A stretch of DNA of 64,000 nucleotides from the NCBI RefSeq assembly GCF_003054045.1, contig NZ_QBKH01000001.1, positions 1-64,000 of the forward strand, in the 5' to 3' direction. A program made the position numbers and the translations under genes. The notes under the pieces are model-generated. The model searched no databases. It was not told the DNA's origin and saw nothing but the letters and a program-made list of their open reading frames with translations. Below are positions 8,149 through 18,200 of the stretch, piece after piece; within the stretch, counting starts at the first letter, position 1; each line of letters opens with the position of its first letter. The DNA comes from Sphingobacterium faecium (lineage in GTDB: Bacteria > Bacteroidota > Bacteroidia > Sphingobacteriales > Sphingobacteriaceae).

Positions 8149-11100
8149 CTAATTGGATTTAAAATTATTTTTTAAGCGTTCATCTAAGGTTTTGAAGATG
8201 ATATAGAGTACTGGGATAATGAAAATCCCGAGTAAAACACCAAACAGCATTCCTCCTGCAGCACCGAAACTGATCGAGTGGTTTCCTTTTGCGGATGGTC
8301 CAGAAGACCACATGAGTGGTATTAAGCCAGCGACAAATGCAAAGGAGGTCATTAAGATGGGACGTAAACGCAATTTCGCTCCTGCTACAGCGGAATCATA
8401 GATACTTAGTCCTTTGTTTCTTTCTTGAACGGCAAACTCGATGATTAGAATGGCATTTTTGGCAAGTAGACCAATTAACATTATAACCCCCACTTGCACA
8501 TAGATATTGTTTTCTAAACCCACGAGTAAAATGGTGGCATAAACGCCCACAAGACCTACTGGAATGGATAATAATACTGCCCAAGGTAAAATATAACTTT
8601 CATATTGTGCTGACAGTAGGAAGTAGACAAAAACGATACTCATAATGAAGATCAATATGGTTTGTGAACCCGATTCTGACTCTTCTAAACTCATACCGGT
8701 CCATTCATAGCTATAATTTCCAGGGAGCTTGTCTAGGGCGAGTTTTTCAATTGCTTTCATAGCATCTCCAGTACTGTAACCTTCATTGGGATTAGCATTA
8801 ATGGTAATGGCATTATATAAATTGTAACGGGTGATGGTTTCTGGACCTACGACCTTTTTTAAGGTGAGTAAGGTGCTGATAGGAACCATTTCATTGTTTT
8901 TATTTCTGACAAAAATGGATTTAAAGGATTCGGGATCTGTCCGGTAATCGTAATCTGCCTGTATGTAAACCCGATATTGTCGACCAAAGCGACTAAAATC
9001 TCCTGCTTGTACGCGTCCGTAATATGCACGTATGGTAGACATGAGCGATTTGATGTCGACTCCTAATGACTTGGCTTTAACAGCATCAATATCCACTTCG
9101 TATTGTGGGAAATTTGCTTTAAAGGAAGTATAGGCACTTTTAACTTCGGGTAACTGATTGATTTCATTGATGAAAGTATCGGCGATACTACTAAAATCTA
9201 AAATTTCTCCACCTAATTTATCTTCTAAAACCAATTGAATACCTGCGAAATCTCCGAAACCTTGAACAGTAGGTCGTGGAAATACGTTAAATGTCGCTTC
9301 ATTGATTACCGAAAGATCCTGACGGATCGTGTCCATAAAGGCTTCAATATCTTTGATTTTTTCTCGTTTATCATAGCTTTTTAGATTAATATATCCTACT
9401 GCATATGCGGGACTTGTACTTCCATCTAAAGCATTGTAACCTGATATGGTTGTCATCCCTGCAATATCTGGATTACGCTTTTGTAGAATGCTATCGGCTT
9501 GTTTTAAAACTTCTGTTGTTCTTGCTAATGACGCACCTGGTTGCATCGCCAGAGAATAAGTGACGAAGCTATCATCCTCAGTAGGAATAAAACTTTTAGG
9601 TGCTAATAATAATAGGGTAAATCCGATCGCTGAAATACCGATTAAACCTGTAATGGCGATCTTCTTATTTCGGATTAAATATTTAACACCAACAATATAG
9701 CGTGAAGTTAAGTTATCAAATGAGGTGTTAAAGGCTGTAAAGAAACGCTTTTTATAAGCGGTAAATTTATTTTTTTCGGGCTGTGTTGATGAATCCTCGT
9801 GTTCAGGTGCTTTTAAAATCAAGGCACATAATGCTGGACTTAATGTCAAAGCGGTTAGCGCTGAAATTAAAATGGCTGTTGCTAACGTATAAGCAAATTG
9901 TCTATAAAATATACCGGCCGGTCCTTCCATAAAACCGACAGGAATAAACACAGCTGCCATCACTAAGGTAATCGATACAATAGCTCCAGAAATCTCTGAC
10001 ATGGTGGAAAGAGTTGCTTCTCGGGCTTTCATACCAGTCTCATGCATTTTTAGGTGAATCGCTTCGACCACAACAATGGCATCATCAACAACAATACCGA
10101 TCGAGAGTACCAAGGCAAACATGGTCAACACGTTGAGCGAGAAGCCAAATAGATTGAGAAAGAAAAAGGTACCGATAAGTGAAACAGGAATGGCGATTGC
10201 AGGAATGATCGTTGATCTAAAATCTTGTAGAAAGATAAAGACGATAATAAAGACTAATATAAAGGCTTCAAATAGGGTGTGTTTTACTTGAGATATGGAT
10301 GAATCAATCTGATCTCTAACTGAATAGGAAACTTCATATTTAATACCTTCTGGAAATGTTTTGGATAGATCTTCCAATACTTTACGAACTTCAATATCAA
10401 TATCATGGGCATTTGAACCAGATGTTTGTGTAATATTTAAGGTCAATCCTGGTTTCCCATTTACTTTATTGTCGGAACCTAAATTGGAAGAACCAAATTC
10501 AATACGCGCCAAATCGCGTAAATATAATACAGAACCATCTTCATTTGTTTTGATGACAATATTTTCAAATTCTTCGGGTTGACTGAAGCGCCCTTTATGT
10601 TTGATTACGGTTTCAAATACTTCATCTGAAGTCTCTCCAAATTTTCCGGGTGCTATTTCAAAATTTTGGTCTTTGATTGCTGTAATTACATCGTCTGGTA
10701 CGAGATTGAATAAAGCTAGTTTTTCAGGGTTCAACCACATGCGCATGGAGTAATCACGTGCTCCGACGCGTGAAACTTGGGCGATACCGTCTACACGAAG
10801 TAAAGGTCGGATAATATTGATTTGTGAATAAGCTTGTAAGAACGTTTCATCAAACATACTCTCTTTGGAATCTGCAAAAAGATTAATGGTCATGATGACT
10901 CCAGATTGTCGAGGCATCACGGTGATACCAGCTTCATTGACTTCTGATGGAATAGAACCTATCGCTTTTGATATTCTGGTCTGAACATTAACAGAGGCAA
11001 TATCTGGATTAATACCGGTTTTGAAAAAAACCTGTACCGAGCCAGATCCAGAATTACTGGCTGTAGATCGGATGTAGGTCATATCTTCTACACCATTAAT

Positions 11101-11304
11101 AGCTTCTTCTATAGGTAAGAGAACAGACTTGGCTACTGTCTCGGCATTAGCACCAGGATAACTTAATGAAACGACTACGGAAGGAGGAGCAATTTCTGGA
11201 AACCGAGATACGGGTAGCATTTTTAATCCCACGGCTCCCAAGACTACTAAGAGCATGGAGACCACGGTAGCCAATACGGGTTTATTAACAAATGTTTTTA
11301 ACAT
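8149..11304 (-). CDS. RND efflux pump inner membrane transporter, HAE1/AcrB family
   Basis: The 1051 residues have the full AcrB architecture: N-terminal helix with PVSRFPEIAPPSV, two periplasmic porter regions, and twelve helices in two halves. The paired aspartates of the proton relay sit in TM4 (GIVVDDAIVVVEAI). The second half has GLLAKNAILIIEFA. Length and motifs point to a multidrug (HAE1) rather than a metal pump. It lies between the adaptor gene (36-base gap) and the outer membrane channel (10-base gap). Confidence 0.96.
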   Translation of the reverse strand: MLKTFVNKPVLATVVSMLLVVLGAVGLKMLPVSRFPEIAPPSVVVSLSYPGANAETVAKSVLLPIEEAINGVEDMTYIRSTASNSGSGSVQVFFKTGINPDIASVNVQTRISKAIGSIPSEVNEAGITVMPRQSGVIMTINLFADSKESMFDETFLQAYSQINIIRPLLRVDGIAQVSRVGARDYSMRMWLNPEKLALFNLVPDDVITAIKDQNFEIAPGKFGETSDEVFETVIKHKGRFSQPEEFENIVIKTNEDGSVLYLRDLARIEFGSSNLGSDNKVNGKPGLTLNITQTSGSNAHDIDIEVRKVLEDLSKTFPEGIKYEVSYSVRDQIDSSISQVKHTLFEAFILVFIIVFIFLQDFRSTIIPAIAIPVSLIGTFFFLNLFGFSLNVLTMFALVLSIGIVVDDAIVVVEAIHLKMHETGMKAREATLSTMSEISGAIVSITLVMAAVFIPVGFMEGPAGIFYRQFAYTLATAILISALTALTLSPALCALILKAPEHEDSSTQPEKNKFTAYKKRFFTAFNTSFDNLTSRYIVGVKYLIRNKKIAITGLIGISAIGFTLLLLAPKSFIPTEDDSFVTYSLAMQPGASLARTTEVLKQADSILQKRNPDIAGMTTISGYNALDGSTSPAYAVGYINLKSYDKREKIKDIEAFMDTIRQDLSVINEATFNVFPRPTVQGFGDFAGIQLVLEDKLGGEILDFSSIADTFINEINQLPEVKSAYTSFKANFPQYEVDIDAVKAKSLGVDIKSLMSTIRAYYGRVQAGDFSRFGRQYRVYIQADYDYRTDPESFKSIFVRNKNNEMVPISTLLTLKKVVGPETITRYNLYNAITINANPNEGYSTGDAMKAIEKLALDKLPGNYSYEWTGMSLEESESGSQTILIFIMSIVFVYFLLSAQYESYILPWAVLLSIPVGLVGVYATILLVGLENNIYVQVGVIMLIGLLAKNAILIIEFAVQERNKGLSIYDSAVAGAKLRLRPILMTSFAFVAGLIPLMWSSGPSAKGNHSISFGAAGGMLFGVLLGIFIIPVLYIIFKTLDERLKNNFKSN

Positions 11305-11340
11305 TTATAGATCGTTTTATTATAAATTAGGAAAAGTTGA

Positions 11341-12501
11341 TTACTTGGTTTTGTTGATTGGAATAATGGTAGCACCTTCCGATATTTTGTCAAACCCTGA
11401 TAGTAAAATCCGATCTCCGACAGCTAAGCCTTCTGAGATAATATAGTTTGAATTGGATTTTCCCTCAATTTTGACGGATCTGCGATGAACAATATTTTTG
11501 TTATCAACGACATATACAAAGGTTTTATCTTGTAATTCTGATGTGGATACTTGTGGTATTTGAATAACACCTTTTTGTGTTTCTACAAACTTGAGAGTAC
11601 CGGTACTTCCTGTGCGTAAAATATTGTCCGTATTTGGAAATGTTGCCCGTAAAGAAATTGCACCCGTGGTTCTATTTACTTGTCCATTGACAGCATCTAC
11701 CTTACCTTTTCGACCATAGGCTTCACCATCTGCTAGCAATAGAGACACTTCTGGGAAAGCTAGTTTTCTAATTTTTCCGCTTGCGGTATAAATCGAATCT
11801 TTTAAATCTTGTTTGGCTTGTTTTTTAGTGAAATACAAGAAATCGGATTCACTCATAGAAAAATACACATAGACTTCTTGGACATCAGAAAGAACAGTTA
11901 AAGATTGGGAATCATTTTTAGTTACTAAATTTCCGACACGTTTGGGTATACGTCCAATATAACCTGAAACCGGTGCTTTGATAGTCGTAAATTGTTTGTC
12001 GATATCTGCAGAGCGCACAGCAGCTGATGCTTGTTGTAGAGATGCTTTAGCAACATCAAATTCTGATTGGGCAGATTTTAAACGTACTTCGGAAATTACC
12101 TCGTTCTCAACCAAAGGTCTAAGCCGTTCCATTTCTAATCGTGCGTTTTGTAATTTTGCTTTAGCTACATTTTCTGTAGCGACCATATTATTTAAAATCT
12201 CATCGTAAGCAGAGGCATTTATTTTAAATAATTTTTGCCCAACTTCAACAAAATCACCTTCATCGACGTAGATTTCTTCTAAAATTCCTTCTACCTGAGG
12301 ACGGATTTCCACATTTACCTTTCCTTCGATAGTGCCAATATAATCTTTTACGGTATTCGCAGAACTTGTATCAATTGAGTATATTGGCAGGGCAATAGCG
12401 TTGTTTTTTTTATCTAATTCTTTAGTACTACCAGAGTTACAACTAAAAAAGAGTATTCCGGAGGAGGATAGGGCTAGGATAAACAGTGTAAATTTATTCA
12501 T
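11341..12501 (-). CDS. RND efflux periplasmic adaptor (membrane fusion protein)
   Basis: A 386-residue lipoprotein (signal with FFSC, Cys21). The biotinyl-lipoyl half VRPQVEGILEEIYVDEGDFV is written here as IRPQVEGILEEIYVDEGD and is followed by an alpha-helical hairpin, the second lipoyl half (TIKAPVSGYIGRIPKRVGNLV), a beta-barrel domain and a membrane-proximal domain. It joins the inner and outer membrane parts of the pump. It is the first gene of the three-gene operon. No dedicated regulator is adjacent; the upstream gap holds short palindromes (see 12609-12627). Confidence 0.95.
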   Translation of the reverse strand: MNKFTLFILALSSSGILFFSCNSGSTKELDKKNNAIALPIYSIDTSSANTVKDYIGTIEGKVNVEIRPQVEGILEEIYVDEGDFVEVGQKLFKINASAYDEILNNMVATENVAKAKLQNARLEMERLRPLVENEVISEVRLKSAQSEFDVAKASLQQASAAVRSADIDKQFTTIKAPVSGYIGRIPKRVGNLVTKNDSQSLTVLSDVQEVYVYFSMSESDFLYFTKKQAKQDLKDSIYTASGKIRKLAFPEVSLLLADGEAYGRKGKVDAVNGQVNRTTGAISLRATFPNTDNILRTGSTGTLKFVETQKGVIQIPQVSTSELQDKTFVYVVDNKNIVHRRSVKIEGKSNSNYIISEGLAVGDRILLSGFDKISEGATIIPINKTK

Positions 12502-12608
12502 AAATATGATATAGCGTTCTATAGCGGTTAATTGTTAATTAACTTTTGACTTTTAAATTATTAGGGTGTCTAACATAAACATTGCCAATATGGCCTTGCT
12601 TTTTTGAT

Positions 12609-12627
12609 TTAACATTTGTTAACAAAT
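12609..12627. promoter_or_regulatory. Overlapping short palindromes between the efflux operon and cls
   Basis: TTAACATTTGTTAA (12609-12622) and the perfect 14-bp palindrome ATTTGTTAACAAAT (12614-12627) overlap in the 257-base divergent intergenic region. They resemble an operator for a dimeric repressor of the TetR or MarR type. No regulator gene lies beside them, so the role is a guess. Confidence 0.25.
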
Positions 12628-12758
12628 TGGATTAAATGAATTGAAACTTCATTTGGAGGTTTCGCAACATGTTTATTGTGTATCTAATATGTTACAATAG
12701 TTAAAACGTTTAAGAGAGGATTTTGTTACTTATAAGGTTAAAAATATGCTGATTTTTT

Positions 12759-14246
12759 ATGGAAAACTTAATTAATCAAATTGAAATTGATTGGAATCAG
12801 GTGTGGCAATGGTTGTTAAATTGGTATTGGCTGCCCTTATTTATTTTGTATTTTGGTATAATAAGTACGATACTTATTGAAAACAGAAATCCGACGAAAA
12901 CAATATCCTGGGTTATGGTTATTGTGTTTCTACCTGGTATTGGCGTGATTCTTTATTATTTATTTGGTCAAAAGTTTAGAAAAGTTAAGCGATTACAACA
13001 TATTAATCGGGAGCAACATACCAAATTGCTTGCTGCTTGGCAAGAAAGTCTTATTAGAATGGATGAGCAACTGGAGACAATTCATGAAAAAATAGGCACT
13101 TTATCTCGGGTGTTTGATTATCTGAAAAATCAAAAACTATCTTTTTTTTCCTTAAATAATCGGGTCGAATTGTTTATTAATGGTGAAGAAAAGTTTCCGG
13201 TTTTATTGAAAAGGCTTCGTGAAGCAACGCATTCCATCCATATGGAATACTATATCTTTGAGTTGGATCATATTGGTACCCAAGTATTAAAGATTTTAGA
13301 AGAAAAGGCAAAATCAGGAGTAAAAGTTCGTTTGATATTAGATAGTTTTGGTTCTCCAGATGTGATAAAATATTTACGTAAAAATCCTCCGAGTTACCCC
13401 TTTGTTGCATTTTTACCGGTTAATTTTACTTCTCTAGCGAATAGCAATTATCGCAATCACAGAAAAATTGTTGTTATCGACTGCCAATACGGGTTTGTAG
13501 GTGGGATCAATATCTCAGATCGCTACATTAATCTTCCTAGTCAAAATGCGTATTGGAGGGATACAGCTATGGCGGTAGAAGGTATTGCGGTGAATAATTT
13601 ACAAATCCAATTTTGGAATAGCTGGAATCAAACGGACGGAGAGCCATTTTTATTGAGTGAAGAATATTTGAATTTTAATATTGCCCATATTCCTGAGCGT
13701 GCTGCTGTTGCTTTTTCATCAAGTGACCCGGGATCTGTGGGACCTTTTAATATGGAGGCTATTATATTGGCCATCAATGATGCAAAAGAGCGTATTCAAC
13801 TGTGTACTCCTTATTTTATTCCTAGTGAGCAATTATCAACGGCTTTGGAGATCGCAGTCTCCTCAGGTGTAAAAGTGGAATTGATGCTCCCTGAGCGGTC
13901 CGATTCGTATATTGTGCAACATGCTTCTTTTTCTTTTCTAAAACCACTTTTACAGCGCGGTGTACAGGTTTATCTCTATCAGAAAGGTTTTATTCATGCT
14001 AAAACAATCTGCATTGATGGTCAATTGGCTTTTGTAGGAACTGTCAATCTGGATATGCGAAGTTTTTATATCAATTATGAAATATCGAGTATTGTCTCGG
14101 ATAATGCCTATTGTAAACGTTTGGAACAGCAATTTGAAATTGATAAGCAGGAGTCTGATCTGGTTACCTTATATATATGGGCACATCGAAAAAAATGGAA
14201 AAGGGGGATCGATTCTTTATGTCGACTATTGGCCCCATTGCTCTAG
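12759..14246 (+). CDS. cls: Cardiolipin synthase (phospholipase D superfamily)
   Basis: This 495-residue membrane enzyme joins two phosphatidylglycerol molecules (or PG and another donor) to make cardiolipin. The N-terminus has two helices (about 20-70, including PTKTISWVMVIVFLPGIGVI). Two HKD catalytic motifs follow: H234-RK-IVVID with FVGGINISD, and H413-AK-TICID with FVGTVNLD. Length and layout match bacterial ClsA. It is transcribed divergently from the efflux operon and appears to be a single gene. Confidence 0.95.
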   Translation: MENLINQIEIDWNQVWQWLLNWYWLPLFILYFGIISTILIENRNPTKTISWVMVIVFLPGIGVILYYLFGQKFRKVKRLQHINREQHTKLLAAWQESLIRMDEQLETIHEKIGTLSRVFDYLKNQKLSFFSLNNRVELFINGEEKFPVLLKRLREATHSIHMEYYIFELDHIGTQVLKILEEKAKSGVKVRLILDSFGSPDVIKYLRKNPPSYPFVAFLPVNFTSLANSNYRNHRKIVVIDCQYGFVGGINISDRYINLPSQNAYWRDTAMAVEGIAVNNLQIQFWNSWNQTDGEPFLLSEEYLNFNIAHIPERAAVAFSSSDPGSVGPFNMEAIILAINDAKERIQLCTPYFIPSEQLSTALEIAVSSGVKVELMLPERSDSYIVQHASFSFLKPLLQRGVQVYLYQKGFIHAKTICIDGQLAFVGTVNLDMRSFYINYEISSIVSDNAYCKRLEQQFEIDKQESDLVTLYIWAHRKKWKRGIDSLCRLLAPLL

Positions 14247-14337
14247 ATTAAAAAATGTTAAAAATGGAGGATACTTCCCATATTTAATTAAAATTGAATA
14301 TATTTATCTATTCTATTTTAATTACCAATAGTATTAG

Positions 14338-17064
14338 ATGAAGTATATAAAATTATTGACGCTTACCATGGGTGTTTGTGGTGCTCAACATCTTGTTGCC
14401 CAGACTACTGATGCGACACTGCCGATCAATACCATAGTCGAAAGAGTACAAAAGTTATTCCAAGTATTTCCTGTAGAAAAAGTACACTTGCATTTTGACA
14501 AACCTTATTATGCTGTAGGAGATACGTTGTGGTTTAACAGTTACCTGTCTCGCAATCTTGCAGAATATGAGCCGAGTAAGATTACCTATGTGGAAGTGCT
14601 GAATAGCCGAGATTCATTGATACAGACCTTAAGAATTCCTTTAGATAAAGGAGTAGGAGATGGCTATTTGGTATTAGATCCACAATATCTGGCTCAAGAT
14701 AATTATCGCTTCAGGGCTTATACAAAATGGATGGGAAACTTCTCTTCCGATTACTTCTTTAATAAAGTCGTTCCTGTTGGTGATGCTATTAATAAAAAAT
14801 TGATAACAGATATCTCCTTTATTAATAACGATCAAAATGCGGCAAAAAGTCAAGCTGTTATTCAGTTCAGAGATCCAGTCGGCAAACTTTTGATTAATTC
14901 GAAGGTCAATTGGTCTTTAATATCTGGCTGGGAAACCATTGCTAATGGAAAAGGTGAAACGGATAATCTGGGTAGAATTACGGTGAACTTGAGTGCCAAG
15001 GAAAAAGATATTTTGCAGAAAGCATATTTGGAGGTCTCCCTTCTAGAAAATAAAAATGAAAAGCCATTAAAGAGTACATTTTCATTGAAGAATTCTCTTT
15101 GGGATGCTGATGTTCAGTTTTTTCCAGAGGGTGGTGATTTGCTAGCAGGTATTGCTAAAAATGTTGCTTTTAAAGCTGTTTCTTCATCGGGAAAGGGTGT
15201 GCCTGTTAAAGGTCGTATTTTGGACGGTAAGGGTAAACAAGTGGCTGAATTTTCAGATTTTGGTTTGGGAATGGGCTATTTTAGCTTGTTGCCTATAGCG
15301 AATGAAAAATACGAAGCTGTGATCACTTTTGCGAATGGTCAAGAGCGTAAATATAAATTGCCACAGGTGGTTCAGAATAAAGCCAATGTTGTTTATCTGA
15401 AGCAAGATGAAACAAATCTGAATATGGCTATTGTGACCAGTGATGAAGATTTTGCTCAATCGCCTAATCAATCGTACTATGTTTTGGTGCAATCAAATGG
15501 ACACCTCGTATATGCAGCTCAAGCAAATTTGAAAAGTGCATCTGCTCTTATTGTGATTCCAAAAGAGCGTCTGCCTAATGGTATTGCTCAAGTGACTCTA
15601 CTAAATACTGCAGGTAAAGTAGTTAGTGAACGATTAACATTTGTTAAGAGTGAAAAGCTTTTAGATATCAATTTATCGGTTAATAAGGAATTGTTTAAGG
15701 CTAAAGAAAAGGTTAATTTGAAACTTTCAGTCTTGAATAATGGTAAAAAATATCCAGGAAGTTATTCGATCTCTGTCATCGATGAGTCGAAGGTTCCTTA
15801 TGATGATCAACAAGATTTGTCGATTGTCAGCAATTTTTTATTGACTTCTGATTTGAAAGGTTATATTGAAAATCCAAATTCTTATTTTGATGAGAAAAAT
15901 ACAAATCGGGACAAAGCATTAGATGCTTTATTAATGACGCAGGGTTTCCGCAGATTTGAATATCAAGATTTGATTGCTGAAAAACTTCCTACGTTATCTT
16001 TTATGCCTGAACAAGGAATTGAAATTGGAGGAACTTTACGCTTGAATACAGGCCGGACTGTTCCAAATGGTGGATTATTATTGTCCATTCCTTCACGCAG
16101 TATTCGTAAAGATACGTATACGGACGATAAGGGACGATTCTTGTTTAAGGATCTTGTATTTACTGATTCATCCAAAGTGACGGTTAATGCGCGTGGAAAT
16201 GATAATTATCGGAGTATGGTGATCAATATGGATCAAACTTACTTTCCGGAAATCGATAAGAATAATGCTTATAAAAATAACTTTGTCATGAATATTGACA
16301 AAGCAATTGCTCCTTATTTGGAAAATAGCAAGAAGGAATTTAGAACATCAATTTTATTAGATGAAGTTGCGATTACAGGGGTACAGAAAAAAGTAATTAC
16401 AAATAGGGACTTTCCCTCTATTTCGGGATTATCTATGCCTGAGCACCGTATCGAGGCTGATCGATTAACCGGTTGTAATGTTTTGACCATGTGTCTGACC
16501 ACATTATTGACGGGTATAACATACGATTCACAGACTCAAAAGTATTATGTCACTCGAGATTATAACAGCGGTAGTCGGGTTCCTGTTCAATTTTTCTTAA
16601 ATGGAATGGCGATTGACGAACCGGGATTAAATGGTATTAATGTTGTCGATATTGAAGGAATTGAAATTTTCTTGAAAGATGATCTGGGAACAGTTTCAAG
16701 AATGTATCAAAATAATGGTGTCGTTTCGATCTATACCAAAAAAGTAGAGAAGAAACCAAGAATGTCTTTATCGGAGATTGAAAAATTGTTGCCGAAATCG
16801 AATGTGATTGATTTATTCCCATTAGGATATATTAAGGAAAGAAAGTTTTATGTACCTAAATATGAAACAGCAGCAAGCAAAGCTGTTAATGATTTAAGAA
16901 CAACAATATATTGGAATCCAAAAGTGCAGGTCACAGAAACTGGTGAGGCTGCTTTAGAATTTTATAATGCTGATGGAAATGGTCAATATAAAGTTGTCGT
17001 GGAAGGAATGGATGAAACGGGTAATGTGGGTAGAAAAGTAATCCATTACCAAGTCAGACAGTAG
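14338..17064 (+). CDS. MG2-domain / TonB-plug-domain surface protein (no barrel)
   Basis: A 908-residue exported protein (signal peptide about 1-21, ending LVAQ). Near 45-70 it has the macroglobulin MG2-like motif EKVHLHFDKPYYAVGDTLWF seen in many Bacteroidota surface proteins. Several beta-sandwich repeats follow, with a carboxypeptidase-regulatory-like region near 555-620. A TonB-receptor plug-like domain lies at about 700-800 (VPVQFFLNGMAIDEP, VVDIEGIEIFL) without the 22-strand barrel. The last 60 residues (YWNPKVQVTETGEA) form another sandwich domain. The family is often annotated as TonB-dependent receptor plug protein, but the protein cannot be a transporter by itself. Ligand and partners are unknown. 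Confidence 0.8.
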   Translation: MKYIKLLTLTMGVCGAQHLVAQTTDATLPINTIVERVQKLFQVFPVEKVHLHFDKPYYAVGDTLWFNSYLSRNLAEYEPSKITYVEVLNSRDSLIQTLRIPLDKGVGDGYLVLDPQYLAQDNYRFRAYTKWMGNFSSDYFFNKVVPVGDAINKKLITDISFINNDQNAAKSQAVIQFRDPVGKLLINSKVNWSLISGWETIANGKGETDNLGRITVNLSAKEKDILQKAYLEVSLLENKNEKPLKSTFSLKNSLWDADVQFFPEGGDLLAGIAKNVAFKAVSSSGKGVPVKGRILDGKGKQVAEFSDFGLGMGYFSLLPIANEKYEAVITFANGQERKYKLPQVVQNKANVVYLKQDETNLNMAIVTSDEDFAQSPNQSYYVLVQSNGHLVYAAQANLKSASALIVIPKERLPNGIAQVTLLNTAGKVVSERLTFVKSEKLLDINLSVNKELFKAKEKVNLKLSVLNNGKKYPGSYSISVIDESKVPYDDQQDLSIVSNFLLTSDLKGYIENPNSYFDEKNTNRDKALDALLMTQGFRRFEYQDLIAEKLPTLSFMPEQGIEIGGTLRLNTGRTVPNGGLLLSIPSRSIRKDTYTDDKGRFLFKDLVFTDSSKVTVNARGNDNYRSMVINMDQTYFPEIDKNNAYKNNFVMNIDKAIAPYLENSKKEFRTSILLDEVAITGVQKKVITNRDFPSISGLSMPEHRIEADRLTGCNVLTMCLTTLLTGITYDSQTQKYYVTRDYNSGSRVPVQFFLNGMAIDEPGLNGINVVDIEGIEIFLKDDLGTVSRMYQNNGVVSIYTKKVEKKPRMSLSEIEKLLPKSNVIDLFPLGYIKERKFYVPKYETAASKAVNDLRTTIYWNPKVQVTETGEAALEFYNADGNGQYKVVVEGMDETGNVGRKVIHYQVRQ

Positions 17065-17088
17065 TAAAAAGGTCTTTCATATATCGAG

Positions 17089-17127
17089 AAAAGGGAGTGC
17101 TTCATTTTAGAAGCACTCCCTTTTTTT
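17089..17127. terminator. Bidirectional terminator between convergent genes
   Basis: AAGGGAGTGCTTC pairs with GAAGCACTCCCTT around a short loop at about 17104-17110, with a T run to 17127 on the plus side and an A-rich left flank. It can end both the MG2 protein gene and the convergent YihY gene. Confidence 0.88.
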
Positions 17128-18127
17128 ATTTAAGAACTTGAATAATTTCACCTTCTTTGGCATCGGCATCTTCACCGACTTTTTTGGTCCGTTCTGTCTG
17201 TTCAATCATGACTGCAAATGAGGAGGGTTCAATACCTCCGCCCAGTTTTTGAGCATAAAATTTGGTAAATTCAGCACCGAAATATAAGATTGCTGCAGAA
17301 TAATAGATCCATAATAACATGACAATGATTGAACCAGCTGCTCCATATAAACTTGCTGTCGAAGAGAATGTCAAGTACAGGGATATTAAATATCTACCTA
17401 ACATAAATAATAAGCTCGTGAATATCGCGCCACCTAGGATATCTTTAAATTTTACTTTGGCATCGGGGAGGAATGAAAAAATAAAACCGAATAGTGTGAC
17501 AATGACGACAAAGGTGATACTTGTATTGATCCAATCGATTAACGTGATGGGGATAAACGGTAAGTATTGTATAACTAAATTTGTGACGGCGGCGATCACC
17601 CCATTGATCATCAGAGAAGCAATTAGTAAAAACCCCAATGCAATGATGATGGAAAATGAGATCAGGCGATTAATGATCAATTTTAACCATCCTTTTTTAG
17701 GTTTTGGTTTTACTTTCCATATCTGATTGATGGAATCTTGTATATCTACAAAAAGTGTTGTGGAACTGATAATGAGTGTTACAACCCCTACTGTGATACC
17801 AATGTTGGATTTATTTTCAAAATTTATTTTTTGAATATAAGATTGAATTTGAACGGTTACATCTTTTCCAAATAGAACCATAAGTTCATCAAAAACTTCT
17901 TTTTGTGCAGATGTTTCTTGACTGAGATGTTCGCCATAAAAGAAACCGATACACCAGATCACAATAATTAATAATGGACCGATGGAGAAAATGGTGTAGT
18001 AGGCTAATGAAGCACTTTTTTTCATGCAATTGTCGTCCATAAAACCATTAAAGGCATCATAGACTAATCTTAAAACTTGTTTCCAGTAATGGTGTGTGAA
18101 TAGATCTTTAAAGTATACTTCTTTCAT
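17126..18127 (-). CDS. YihY/BrkB family inner membrane protein
   Basis: A 333-residue protein with about six membrane helices. SLAYYTIFSIGPLLIIVIW near residues 41-60 is the family's first-helix signature. Later blocks include GWLKLIINRLISF and YGAAGSIIVMLLWIYYSAAI. YihY/BrkB proteins are widespread, and their transport or structural role is unsettled (BrkB was once misnamed an RNase). The C-terminus is a charged tail. It stands alone between two hairpin terminators. Confidence 0.88.
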   Translation of the reverse strand: MKEVYFKDLFTHHYWKQVLRLVYDAFNGFMDDNCMKKSASLAYYTIFSIGPLLIIVIWCIGFFYGEHLSQETSAQKEVFDELMVLFGKDVTVQIQSYIQKINFENKSNIGITVGVVTLIISSTTLFVDIQDSINQIWKVKPKPKKGWLKLIINRLISFSIIIALGFLLIASLMINGVIAAVTNLVIQYLPFIPITLIDWINTSITFVVIVTLFGFIFSFLPDAKVKFKDILGGAIFTSLLFMLGRYLISLYLTFSSTASLYGAAGSIIVMLLWIYYSAAILYFGAEFTKFYAQKLGGGIEPSSFAVMIEQTERTKKVGEDADAKEGEIIQVLK

Positions 18128-18162
18128 GTTGTGAGGTGCAGATAAAACAAATTTTATTTCAG

Positions 18163-18198
18163 AAAATACCCCCTATTTTTTAGATAGAGGGGTATTTT
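18163..18198 (-). terminator. Terminator of the acyl-CoA ligase gene
   Basis: AAAATACCCC-CTAT (18163-18176) pairs with ATAGAGGGGTATTTT (18184-18198) with one bulge. It lies just past the minus-strand stop at 18201, and the A-rich left side gives a U run in the minus transcript. Confidence 0.8.
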
Positions 18199-18200
18199 GT

